Below the pieces are notes generated by a model. It was not told the origin of the DNA. It searched no databases and saw only the letters and a program-made list of their open reading frames with translations. Position numbers and translations under genes: made by a program. A stretch of 42,261 nucleotides of DNA from Tieghemiomyces parasiticus (taxonomy: Eukaryota > Kickxellomycota > Dimargaritomycetes > Dimargaritales > Dimargaritaceae): NCBI GenBank assembly GCA_027575765.1, contig JANBPT010000352.1, forward strand, positions 1 to 42,261, given 5' to 3'. Positions 10,144 through 19,748 of the stretch are shown here, piece after piece. Position 1 is the stretch's first letter; every line of letters starts with the position of its first letter.

Positions 10144-11664
10144 CTACCGGGAGCCTGGGTGGAACTTGGGCCGCTTGGCTGCCGGCGTCTGGGATTGGGT
10201 CGGCGGCTCATGCTTGACTTGGGCAGCACTAGGAGCCGGAAGGGGGTCAAGCCAATATACACGTTCCTCTAGCTCTTCCAATTCGGCCTCCGTTGTCGCT
10301 GGACGACAGCCGGCCGAAGTACGGCGCCTCGTTTGGAAACCTTCGAAGGCTCCGCGGAGCTGCTGATCAAAGAGTGATGGTTTTCCCGCCGAGTTGGTTC
10401 CCCGACGGGAAACCGGACCGGTTTTGAGCCAGGCCTCGTGGAGTCTAGCCAGGCGCTGGCCAATCTGGACCTTAAGGCTGAGTTTTTCGGCGGCCACCTG
10501 GGCGTACTCCTGGCCGATCCAGCGGGCGTACTCGCCACCGGACCTGGCGAGGACATCCGTAAGATGGGTCTCGAATTGCGTGGCAGTTTGTAGGCGGTAC
10601 AGGGGGTCTACCGGGGCGGAGGAGGCCGGCGCTGGTGGATACAAAGACCGGCGGTGCGAGTGACCATGGCTGTTGCCGTGACGATGGCGCCAGGGGGCTC
10701 CCCCGCTGGTATACCCGTTGGTGTCACGGGGGACGGTCGGTGACCTTATCCGGTTGTCAAACGCAGCTCGAAGTTCGCGCAAGATAGTAGTCGTCGCTAC
10801 AGCAGCCTGGCTGATCGTCGTCGGTAGCACGTGTGGCAGCGGGTTGATGGCCAGGTCGAGTAGGTGGTGGACCTGCGGGCGGACACTTTGTTGCGGTGAC
10901 GCGGGCGGCGGTATCCGGTACACAGTTACCCGGTTGTGTAGGTGCTGGATGCCGTGTGCCGCCGACTGCATACCCGCGTGAAGGACTAGGTGGACACCAT
11001 GCGACACGTGATAGTGCAAGAAACGGACGAGCGGACTGGTGGGCGTGGCACCGAAATCCATGTTGACGGCGTCCGGGGGCGAAGTCGGATGACTTCGGTA
11101 GCATCCCACAAGTGTGAGCCGCTGCGTTTTGAACCGGCAGCGAGCCGCCTCCAGGTCCGAGCGAAAGCGCGCATCGTCGTCCGATAGCTCCGACTTCGCC
11201 AGATGGAATGGGCGCTGGCAGGGGTAAAATGAGTGGACCTGGTAGGTCGGGGGCCCGGTGCCTGATGGTCCGTTCGGGACGGCCGGGGAAGTGGCGAGTG
11301 CGGTATTATCTTTGACGGGGGCGGCGGGTCCCATATGGTCCTCCAGGACCCGGCCACCGAGGTAGCCGCAGAGACCGTATACACTGTCATCAACGGCCAG
11401 CTGGGTTAGGGCCTGGAGAACCGGCTGATCGATCACGACCTGGGCGTCAGGCATCACGGGGTAGGGCAGCGGCGCTCCGTTGTGACCGATGGCCGGGCGC
11501 AGACGGTGACCATGGTAGGCCTGATTCTCGGCGGCAGCGGCAAGGGCAGATATGGAAGCGAGGTGATCGAGGCTACTAATAGCTGTGCCCGGGGTACCAT
11601 GGCGAGGGTATGTGGGCGTGGGCGTGGGGCCAACCGCGGCAGGTGGTCGGCTTGGGTCGGCCAT
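10144..11664 (-). CDS. MPN/JAMM-domain protein, MPND-like, with degenerate metal site
   Basis: The single-exon product of 506 residues starts at the ATG at 11664-11662. Residues about 75-250 have the order of an MPN domain of the MPND/MYSM1 type: a helix, then CGYLGGRV (99-106), a strand with YQVHSFYPC (141-149), then VGCYRSHPTSPPD (186-198) and strands VHLVLHAG (224-231) and NRVTVYRI. Active JAMM enzymes need Glu plus H-x-H-x7-S-x2-D. Aligned on GYLGG, the Glu position is Gly97. The motif reads R190-S-H192-x7-V200-x2-D203, so the first His is Arg and the Ser is Val; only H192 and D203 remain. Zinc-dependent deubiquitinase activity is therefore unlikely. The C-terminal part (about 345-475) is helical, and the last 20 residues contain a basic KRPK nuclear-type signal. 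Human MPND binds methylated DNA and MYSM1 acts on H2A; a scaffold role in chromatin is my inference. Confidence 0.7.
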   Translation of the reverse strand: MADPSRPPAAVGPTPTPTYPRHGTPGTAISSLDHLASISALAAAAENQAYHGHRLRPAIGHNGAPLPYPVMPDAQVVIDQPVLQALTQLAVDDSVYGLCGYLGGRVLEDHMGPAAPVKDNTALATSPAVPNGPSGTGPPTYQVHSFYPCQRPFHLAKSELSDDDARFRSDLEAARCRFKTQRLTLVGCYRSHPTSPPDAVNMDFGATPTSPLVRFLHYHVSHGVHLVLHAGMQSAAHGIQHLHNRVTVYRIPPPASPQQSVRPQVHHLLDLAINPLPHVLPTTISQAAVATTTILRELRAAFDNRIRSPTVPRDTNGYTSGGAPWRHRHGNSHGHSHRRSLYPPAPASSAPVDPLYRLQTATQFETHLTDVLARSGGEYARWIGQEYAQVAAEKLSLKVQIGQRLARLHEAWLKTGPVSRRGTNSAGKPSLFDQQLRGAFEGFQTRRRTSAGCRPATTEAELEELEERVYWLDPLPAPSAAQVKHEPPTQSQTPAAKRPKFHPGSR

Positions 11665-12702
11665 TAGAAGTATCAGGCAAGGAAGAAAACGAGCAGAGTG
11701 TGATCGATCGACTAAGCGGGGGGAGAAGGTGGTAAGACTGGGCTGGTGCGGGGAGGCAGGCCGGGCGGGTGGCGTCGGGTGGAGATGAGTGGGGACAGGA
11801 GGACAGGGGAGGCGGCAGGCAGGCTAGGGCAGTGCGAGGTGGTCGGAGAACGCGCGATGGGGATGAAAACGAAGTTTCAGCTCGAGTGAGACACTCGTTA
11901 AGCCGGAATCGGACCGTCTTGGGCGGTCATCAGGTCAGGGTGCTGAGTCTTGAAGGGGCTTGCGGCAATGGCGATGAGGCGGGAGAGGAGATGGGGCTAG
12001 CGGGGAGGTAATAATGTTGCTGAAGGCCGCAGGAGGAAGGAGGTTAGGACTCGCTACAGCTGGGTGCGCAGGGAACGGTGTCGGACGCGGTTGTTCGCCT
12101 CGAGGTGGGCACAAACGGGCATGAGTCAGAGAGCGGGATGAGTCGACGCGGACCAGGAAGCGAAACCGACGCAGCTGCGATGGCTACATGCGATGAAGTT
12201 AACGACGGTGGGCTAAAGCGACCACGATAAGTGTAATTGATTAGCGATGAGGCAGCGAACGTAGTAAGTTTGGGGGTAGACGATTAAGGGGCAAAGGAGG
12301 CAATGGGTATGGAACTATGTAGGGCCACCTAGCTGGCAGATCGGCGCGGCTGACGAAGCAAGTATATAGCTCGCGCCGTCGGGCGATTGATGTGATTCCC
12401 TCCCCCACGCCTCCCCTCCCTAATATGGTCACGTCCACCTGCGGGAGGCTGATGGAATGGAACGCGGGTGTGATCTTTCCACAACACGACATTCCCCGAG
12501 TGGCTGCTATTTGTTGCTACCCATGGCCGAGGGACACTGACGCTGTAAAACCAGAAAGCCGTCTTGGGCCTGACGCCGGGCGCATTCGTTATTCATTTAG
12601 CATATTCGTTTGGCACCTACACTACGCCGTTCGTATCATTCTCACTCTAGGAAGCTCTACTGTTTCGTCCGTTGCTCACCACCCTTGGCAGGCTTTCACG
12701 AC
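11665..12702. other. Divergent promoter region, MPND-like gene and NSRP1
   Basis: About 1 kb between two divergently transcribed genes. The half next to the MPND-like gene is purine-rich on the plus strand, so its own leader is C/T-rich, as in other promoters here. The open frames in this stretch are low-complexity and start mostly at non-ATG codons. No third gene is supported. Confidence 0.5.
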
Positions 12703-13985
12703 ATGCCACCCAAGCCATATAGGTCACGGGCCTACAAGGCTGCCGCCGCCGCCGAAGAGCCCGTCGACCCGTCAATTTACGCATACGATGAGGTCTACGA
12801 TGCCATGAAGGAAGCCGAGCAGAGTGTCAAGATGCAGACCCAAACTGATCCACAAAATAGACAGGTAAGGCCCTCCCCCACACGCGACCTGCTTTCCAAG
12901 GCTCTTAACGCCTGTAAACACCGGGATGTAGGACGCCAGATTCCACCGAGAACCCACGTCGGTCGACCGAATGAACCTTGCACACTCTCTAATCATATTG
13001 TAGCCCCCTCCTGCTCGTTACCATCACCTACAACTGGGCCTGTCCCTCTTGGTAGCCTAAATACATTGAGAACCTACTCCAGATGGCCAAGAAGCGCAAG
13101 TCCGAACAAGAACTTGTTCGTGACCGCCGGCTCCTGGCCGAACGAGAACAGGAAAGCGAGGTCTACGCGGAAAAGGAGACCTTCGTAACGGGGGCGTACC
13201 GACAGCACCAGGAGACCCTCGAGCATCAAGAGCAAGCGGAAGCCCAGGCCGAACGTATTGACACCGAGGACCGAGCCCGCGGCGAGGGCGGATTTTACCG
13301 CAATCTGCTACGACAGACCACGTCGGGCCACGACGCAGCCGTGCGCGCTGGCCTGACGGGTCAGCGACGCAAGGCAGCCATAGACAATGCGGGGGGTTCC
13401 GACCAGGCACGCGCAGACGGTGGTGAGGCCGATCTCCGAGTCCAAATTGAAGCCGCCGCCAAGCGTGGGGAGCAGGTGGTCCTCAATGACGACCGGCAGA
13501 TCGTGGATAAGCGGGAACTGCTCGCGCCAGGGTTAAATGTCATGGCCAAACGTAAACCGGCTCCACCCCCCGCTCCGTCGGCCGCCGCTGCTACGCGTAA
13601 GGGTGTTACAGCCCACCGCCCACCCATCCCGTCGGCCGGGTATCGATCCGGCCATGCTTCACGACGGTCGCCGTCGCCACCGCCGCGGGCCTCCCACTCA
13701 TCACGTCCCAGCCATTACCAATACGACCAATGTTCTGCAACGTCCCATCACTCACGGTCACAATCCAGGCGTGACCGTTCGCTCAGCCGCTCGCCGCCAC
13801 GGCCTTCGACCGGCGAAACCGTGCGGCGCCAACTGTCTGCCGTCCAAGCTGCAGAAGAGGAGCGGGAGCGTGCTCAGCGAGAGGCCCTTCTGGCTAGCTT
13901 CCGGCGGCGCAACGGTGAGGCCGCCGTCGCCGCTGCCCGCGAGCGCTACCTGCAGCGGCGGGCGGCGGCGACCCTAGGTAGTTAA
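12703..13985 (+). CDS. NSRP1: Nuclear speckle splicing regulatory protein 1 homologue, two exons
   Basis: NSRP1 (CCDC55) is a nuclear-speckle protein that affects splice-site choice. Exons are 12703-12864 and 13056-13985, giving 363 residues. The intron has donor CAG|GTAAGG and acceptor GGTAG|CC. Choosing the acceptor at 13055 rather than the CAG just before the Met at 13083 restores PKYIENLLQ directly before MAKKRK, which is the family's conserved core. Exon 1 carries YDEVYDAMKEAE (about 28-39), the start of the NSRP1 N-terminal domain. Exon 2 continues with a charged coiled coil, then KETFVTGAYRQHQE and GEGGFYRNLL, all family hallmarks. Residues about 240-320 are rich in RS/SR and SP pairs (SRSQSRRDRSLSRSPPRP), an RS-like domain. 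The tail is a charged helix. The family call is strong; function in this organism is inferred. Confidence 0.88.
12865..13055 (+). other. Intron of NSRP1
   Basis: 191 nt, with a GTAAGG donor, CTAAT branch-like pentamer around 12988 and TAG acceptor. Phase 0 on both sides. Support comes from the conserved PKYIENLLQ residues encoded right after it. Confidence 0.85.
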
Positions 13986-14159
13986 GGAAGGTGGGATCTG
14001 GCAATGTCAAATATGATATGTATACGGAAAATTTTAACCAATGGAACAAATTCTGAAGTGTTACTATCTAGTCGGCGGTTGATTAACCGTTATTATTTTC
14101 GCAGTCTCTTGATACGGAAAGTAAGGCGTAGTACATAAAAGGATGCGCAACCGCCAGGA

Positions 14160-17100
14160 CTATATCATCGTGGGTGCGGGGGTCTCCTGCCAGAGGGCAA
14201 AGGCCTTGGGCCAGTGTTCCTTGAGATACTCCTGGGCCGCCGTCCTGACCTCCGTCACGGGCTCCACGGGAAGAACGGTACCCGTCACGTCCTGCAGGAA
14301 CCGCACGACGCTGAATAGCGGTACCCCTTCGGCCCGAGACTCGTGTAGGCGAACTAAGGTTTCCAACAGCTTGACAACGTCAGCTGGTCCCCGGCACAAC
14401 GGGTGGTAGGCGTGCAGCAGTTTGACGCTGACGGGGACGTGATGGGTTACCGCTAGCTCCAGGACGTCGAGGGCCTCGGGGGCTAAGCTGGGGGCGGCGG
14501 GAGCGGAGGATATGGCGGTGTCGACCTCGGCCACGGACGGAGGGCTATCGGCTGGGGGAGTCCTCGCCAATCGGGCGTAGTGTTCGAGGAACGGCAAAAG
14601 CATGGCATCGTCCAGATAGAGCTTCCTGCTCTGCATCAGGTCGAGTTGGGCGAGAGCGGCCACGCGGTCAGCGCGGGCCAGATGGTAGGTCAGCACCGTG
14701 AGGTGGTGGGCTGCGGTCCATGCAATCTCTGAGGCATGGAACTCGGCCAGGTGCTCTTCGAACCGGTCCAGTTCGTCGGCTTGGATGCAGGCACGCAGAA
14801 TAGCATTGTAGGCGTAGGCGTCAGGTGGCGCAGGCGCCGCCGGCAGCATGGCTCGGTCGAATGGAAGGTTAGCTAGGGCCGAGTGTGGGCGACCCCGCAG
14901 GTGGTCAAAGAGGGCCTCAGCCCAGTCAAAATGGCCTATACCAGCAAAGGCTACCGCCAGACGCATAAGGGCCAGCGGTTCGAAAGGCCCGTGGGCTAGG
15001 CCCACCGAGGACGCGCAGAGCTCGGTAACGTACGCTAGGGTGGGCTCGGGTTGACCCGCACGGGCGTACAGGGCCACCAGATCGAGGTACTGGATGACGC
15101 CCAGCTGACCGCCACCGCTGGCGCGGAAATCGGCCAACAGACGCTCGACCGCGTCGGTGCGGCCGTGGCTGGCGCAGAAGTTCAGCATGATGCTCAGAGT
15201 GACCGGGTCGCCCCGGACTGGGCGTGCCGTGTCGCCCAGTGGGGTCCGACTGCGTTCGTACACGTACCATACCTCCGGGAGAAGGTTCGCACGCGTTAGA
15301 GCGGTCAGTAGCGAATTCCACACGTAGCTGGTCGGGGTCAGGACGCGGTCGTTGAGGCCGGCCAAATTGAGGATGCGTTCGGTGATGGCCTTGACTTGAC
15401 GGGCCTCGCCCGTGATGGCGTAGGCACGGGCCAGGTCGGCATAGACCGGAAGCCCAACGTTGTGGATGTTGTACTGGGCCGACCGGTCGATGATTTTGGC
15501 CACTAGGTCGATTGGGGTGAAGTAGGCGTTCCGGATACACAGATTGAGAAAGGCCCCCCAGGTGGCCGAGGTCACGGTGATGTGCTGTAGGGTAAGCAGC
15601 TGGAGGAACCGCCAGGCCTCGATAGGCAGGCGGGCGGCGCCGCAGGCCTTGACGACGTGAGTGTGTTCGCGTGGGGTGAGTGTACGCACAGTGGGCACGT
15701 GCTGCAATGCCTTCAGCAAATGCCGGACGTTCTCAGTGCGTCCGCGGTGAGCGTGGGCCGTGATGAGTTCAGTGATGACCCGCGCGAACCGGCGCGACTC
15801 GTGTGGATGCGCAGGGCCCCGTTCGATCACGGGCATCAGGGCGGTCGTCGCTACATCCAGTAGGTCATCCTGCTGGGCGCTGACAGCGGCGTGCAGCAGC
15901 GGGAGGAGTGCCGGGTACTCGAGGGGAATGTCATGACGTTCGGCTCCGGCCACCACAGTCCGGGCGGCCTCGGCGTCTCCAAGCTCGCCAGCCAGGTTGA
16001 GGAGGATCACAATATTGGTGCCGGAGGTAAATACCTCGGTGTGCTTGAGGGCGGCCCGCAAGCGGGCCACGGCGCGGTCAGGGTGGCCAACCTGTTGGTA
16101 CCCACGAACGATGTACATGACCGACTGGAGGTCAGTGAGCGGCCCGGCGCCACGAAACTCGGCCTCAAGGGTGTTGGCCATCTCGACGTGGGCCAGTGTG
16201 GGAGGGCGAAATAGTGCAGCATCGCCGCCTAGGGTGCCATCGAGATGGCCTCGTCGGTACCGGGCATACAGGGCATCGTTTTGCGGACCGGTCCGGGAGC
16301 GAACGGCCCACGTGAGGGCGGCTACGACCGTGCGGACCAGGCCGCTGGTAGGCCGAACGTTGCGGTCGGCCAGCCGCTGCCATATATCAAGCGCCACTGG
16401 TGCACCGTCGAGGGCGAGTTTGGTATAGCCCTGCAGCAGGGTCTCGGCGGCGCGTGGGGTAAAATGGGCCCCGTTATCGTCGGTAACCCTCATCACCTCC
16501 CAGGCCCGCTCGACCTGACCAGCGCGAACCAGCATATCCACCATCAGTGCCACCGGCTCGCTCATATCGGCCAGCGACGCCGGCGGCTCCGGTGGGGCCA
16601 GTGGCCCGCCTGGTTTGGAGAATTGGACACCTGGTGTGAGATCGGGTAGGTGGCGTGAGCGTGCCAGGGCATCGAACCAATCGCTAGCGAGCATGGCTGC
16701 CCGCTCTAGTAGGAGCTGGTCCTTACCTGATGGGGCAGGCTGAACGGTCGTGCCTGTCGGTCCGGGATCACCATAAGCGTTGGCCTGGCGTACCTGCTCG
16801 CCCAGTTGTACCTGGTTGCGAAGACGGTGTAGGAGCAGACTCAGGTAGTTCGGACTGACCATTTCGGTTTCGTTACGCACCCGGACGCGGTCGTAGGCCG
16901 CCCAAAGCTCGTCAGTGGAAGCCTTCGCTCGACAGGCCTGGATCAGCTGAAGCACCGCCGGGGACGGATCGGTCGTGTAGGTACGCAAAGTCTGAGGATT
17001 CGAGAGCGAATAGCAGAGGTCGACCGGAGTACGGGCGAATGGGACGGAAGGCGCCAGCCGGCTGGTGGACGCAGCTGTTCGACGACTGGTGCCGTTCTGC

Positions 17101-17186
17101 GACAGCAAGCTAACCGGCCTCCCGATTGCCGACCAGCACGGGGCTGGTCTGCCCAGGACGCTACCATTGGCGATCCGGGGAATCAT
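14160..17186 (-). CDS. Mitochondrial pentatricopeptide-repeat (PPR) protein
   Basis: A single frame of 1008 residues starts at the ATG at 17186-17184. The first 70 or so residues are rich in Arg, Ser and Ala and almost free of acidic residues (for example RTAASTSRLAPSVPFAR), as expected for a mitochondrial targeting sequence. From about residue 200 the chain is built of paired helices of roughly 35 residues with PPR-type starts such as DAYAYNAILRACIQADELDRFEEHL and ADLARAYAITGEARQVKAITERI. PPR proteins bind organellar RNA and act in its processing, stability or translation. The repeats are degenerate, so the repeat count and RNA target cannot be read, and I do not assign it to a named yeast factor. 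It converges with NSRP1, with only about 170 bp between the two stop codons. Confidence 0.82.
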   Translation of the reverse strand: MIPRIANGSVLGRPAPCWSAIGRPVSLLSQNGTSRRTAASTSRLAPSVPFARTPVDLCYSLSNPQTLRTYTTDPSPAVLQLIQACRAKASTDELWAAYDRVRVRNETEMVSPNYLSLLLHRLRNQVQLGEQVRQANAYGDPGPTGTTVQPAPSGKDQLLLERAAMLASDWFDALARSRHLPDLTPGVQFSKPGGPLAPPEPPASLADMSEPVALMVDMLVRAGQVERAWEVMRVTDDNGAHFTPRAAETLLQGYTKLALDGAPVALDIWQRLADRNVRPTSGLVRTVVAALTWAVRSRTGPQNDALYARYRRGHLDGTLGGDAALFRPPTLAHVEMANTLEAEFRGAGPLTDLQSVMYIVRGYQQVGHPDRAVARLRAALKHTEVFTSGTNIVILLNLAGELGDAEAARTVVAGAERHDIPLEYPALLPLLHAAVSAQQDDLLDVATTALMPVIERGPAHPHESRRFARVITELITAHAHRGRTENVRHLLKALQHVPTVRTLTPREHTHVVKACGAARLPIEAWRFLQLLTLQHITVTSATWGAFLNLCIRNAYFTPIDLVAKIIDRSAQYNIHNVGLPVYADLARAYAITGEARQVKAITERILNLAGLNDRVLTPTSYVWNSLLTALTRANLLPEVWYVYERSRTPLGDTARPVRGDPVTLSIMLNFCASHGRTDAVERLLADFRASGGGQLGVIQYLDLVALYARAGQPEPTLAYVTELCASSVGLAHGPFEPLALMRLAVAFAGIGHFDWAEALFDHLRGRPHSALANLPFDRAMLPAAPAPPDAYAYNAILRACIQADELDRFEEHLAEFHASEIAWTAAHHLTVLTYHLARADRVAALAQLDLMQSRKLYLDDAMLLPFLEHYARLARTPPADSPPSVAEVDTAISSAPAAPSLAPEALDVLELAVTHHVPVSVKLLHAYHPLCRGPADVVKLLETLVRLHESRAEGVPLFSVVRFLQDVTGTVLPVEPVTEVRTAAQEYLKEHWPKAFALWQETPAPTMI

Positions 17187-19365
17187 TGCAATGTTGTAGA
17201 AGCTAGCGGTATATGACTACTGGGAAGGCGGGCGAGCGGCGAAGGAATGCAAAGGGAGAGTGGCAAATGAATGTGACAGCATCGTGCGGTCCACTTAAGC
17301 GTAATGGCGGTGATGCGCCTGGTTCAGCATGGCAAGGTTTTAAACAGGTTGGTAGGTGTCAGCAGGTCTAGCGTTCACGACCAGTCTACCTTGCGGCTTC
17401 CCTGCAGGGCAGGGCTAGATGGTGGAGTCAAGCTGACCCATCCATATCTGGCCCTTCAAAAACAACACCGTCTACTAAAGTACCATAGGACACCCTACGC
17501 ACAGTTTAATTGACGTAAAAGGACACAGTTCGACCCTCTCTCCGGTACATTCACCAGGATAGCTACTACAAGTACGAGCGGTGTCCTAGCCAATTCGATA
17601 TTGGCGACCACGTGTGGGTTTCCGTTGGGTGAACAACTTGAGGTTAATTGGAGTCGGGAAAGGGGAGACGGTCAACACTTCTAGTCGTCTGCATCCCTAA
17701 ACTGTGTAGTGAACGGCTGTCCACGGCTTGACCGGGTACCGATACCAGCGCCACGGCGTTCCAAGGGATTGGTGACCGTGTATGTAAGGGAGGCGACCTG
17801 GACAACGGCGATGGTGATCGCAACGGGGGGGGGCAAGACGGACTAAGTAAATTTGCCTGCCCATGGCCCTGGCAACGGGAGACGGCAACGGCATGACTGC
17901 TATGGCGTGGAGGAGGTGCTTGGGCAGTGATATTTATGGTGCAGGAGTGGTAGAGTTGGTTCAAATATCGGGGCTAACGGACTCTGTAATCTATCCTCAG
18001 TTGCGCTAGCTTAAACAGCAGCCAGCCAGCACATCCAAACATCATTGACCTTGGCACTACATGTCTACCGGCCCAAAGTTTAAACTTGGAAACTGGAAGC
18101 CAGAGGAGTAGACTGAGTAACTCAAATACTCACAAAGCCCGATGTTCTATCGAAATTCTCCATCAGGGACTCTGAAGAATGCAACTTTTACCCGTCATCA
18201 TCTGACACCCATATCCAGTACCCTACGAGCTGCCAGTGAAAAGAATGGTGGCTGTGGACCATCAAATTCGCAGCACTCCTGTACCAAAATGCACGCCAGA
18301 TGATCTGCACGCCTACACCGAGGCTTGGGGCCAAGGGTTTATTGTCCATGCCATGTGCCATGAATTGTAGGGCCCCTGTGAATGTATGCAATCTTGAATC
18401 GCCCTCGCCATATCTGTTACAAATATGCTGGTCAAGGCATTGGCAGCAAATTATATACAACGGCGGTTCTGAGGGCCAGCAAAGTGTTTGAGGGATCTGC
18501 GGGTTGCAACTGGAGGCGTCCTTGACCGCCCAGCAGGGAGTAGGCTGCTTATGAGTTGCCAATAGGGCAAACGTGCAGCACGGCTACTGGTTCAGTGCCG
18601 ATGTCCTTGATCATGCGAGATGGGGGATGCGGAGCCCAAGTAATACCTCACCTCACGCTTGGAAAGCAATGGCGGGTGAGAGCCTGGGTGTTGCTATATA
18701 AATTTAGTAGAACTGCCGCAGGAACGGTATACCTTGAAAACCAGGCGTGCCCCTCGATTTGAAGCGTTTAACCCTCTTCGGTTATGCCAATAGGGTCAAG
18801 GCCAAAGACCTCTCGCGTACTTTAACGCGCATTCTCCGCTCCCTCTGTGCAGCTGTGGTCCTATATAATTAGGCCGACTGGCTCCTTGACCATACGATCG
18901 AGGCTGACGAATTACCTGGCACCATAGCACACTGGCTATTGAACCGTTCCGCCCAGGGCAATGTCACCCAGCTGAGCTCGCAGCCCCTAGTTCCATAGGA
19001 CAAAAACAATGTCAGCGTGAGCCACGTAATTTAAAAAATAGAATCGTTAGCCCACGCTACTACTAACTCGACTTCCCGACCGCCTCCTAAAACTGCCCCC
19101 CCCCTTGGGTATCCACCTGCCACAACTCTGAGCAGACTTGTCGTATATCCATGCAGGTCTCAGGTATAATGTCTGACTGGGAAAGTTAAGATGAGAAGGT
19201 CTACGTAGCAGGGTTAAGAGCCAGGTTTATTGGGATTCGAATGGCTATAATTCTGTACCACCATACAGTCTCCCTGAACCGAAGAAGTCCTCCGTCGCTC
19301 TAACCCGACACGTGTTGGCCACACCTTATGTCCTTAGCCGGCCTAGTCCGCGGCATATTTTCCTA
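17187..19365. other. Gene-poor stretch downstream of the PPR promoter
   Basis: About 2.2 kb with no gene I can support. The longest frame (18188-18562, minus) starts at TTG and shows no family. The stretch has a 9-G run at 17825-17833 and a 9-C run at 19096-19104. A TATATAAAT element at about 18694-18702 has no convincing ORF behind it. Confidence 0.5.
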
Positions 19366-19584
19366 TTAGTTACACGGGGCCACTTTGCAGGCCTGTAAAA
19401 TCTTCCCAAGAGGAAGTCTCTGGGAAGGCGACCTTGAGGGCGGACTATTGGTGGTACTCGGCTTACTCGGTTTCCCAGGCGTCGAGCTTCTGGGGGTTGT
19501 GGCAGAAGCATGGACGACAGTGTGACTGACAGCCATAGAGACAACCAGAGTGATGGCGAGACCGAGGGAGGCAGTGTACTTCAT
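19366..19584 (-). CDS. Small secreted protein, Ser/Thr/Pro-rich with C-terminal Cys pair
   Basis: A 72-residue ORF starts at a true ATG (19584-19582). Residues 1 to about 28 form a classic signal peptide: short basic start MKYT, a hydrophobic core LGLAITLVVSMAVS and a small-residue end HASA. The mature part is a Ser/Thr/Pro linker (about 30-55) followed by QRLPLGKILQACKVAPCN, with two Cys five residues apart near the end. A TATATAAAAG element lies about 160 nt upstream. The arrangement resembles small fungal effector or cell-wall proteins, but I recognise no family. Coding status rests on the signal peptide, promoter and composition. An unseen 3' exon could extend it, since the two Cys lie right at the end. 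Confidence 0.55.
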   Translation of the reverse strand: MKYTASLGLAITLVVSMAVSHTVVHASATTPRSSTPGKPSKPSTTNSPPSRSPSQRLPLGKILQACKVAPCN

Positions 19585-19738
19585 AGTGGGGTGAATGAGT
19601 GGGGTGGGGATGAGAAAAAGGGGGAGAAACTACAATGGGCAAAGATGGATGCCAGTGCGTTTGACAGATAGACAGAGAGTCACGGAGAGAAGTGGAGGTT
19701 GATGATTTGTAAAGTAAAAACACCAGGCCACGTCCGAT

Positions 19739-19748
19739 CTTTTATATA
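19739..19748 (-). promoter_or_regulatory. TATA-like element of the small secreted protein gene
   Basis: On the minus strand it reads TATATAAAAG. It lies about 155-165 nt upstream of the ATG at 19584 and supports real transcription of the short ORF. Position and consensus are the only evidence. Confidence 0.4.

Noticed and set aside
18188..18562. 124-residue Cys- and Trp-containing minus frame
   Set aside because: It starts at TTG, has no signal peptide or family, and composition typical of chance frames.
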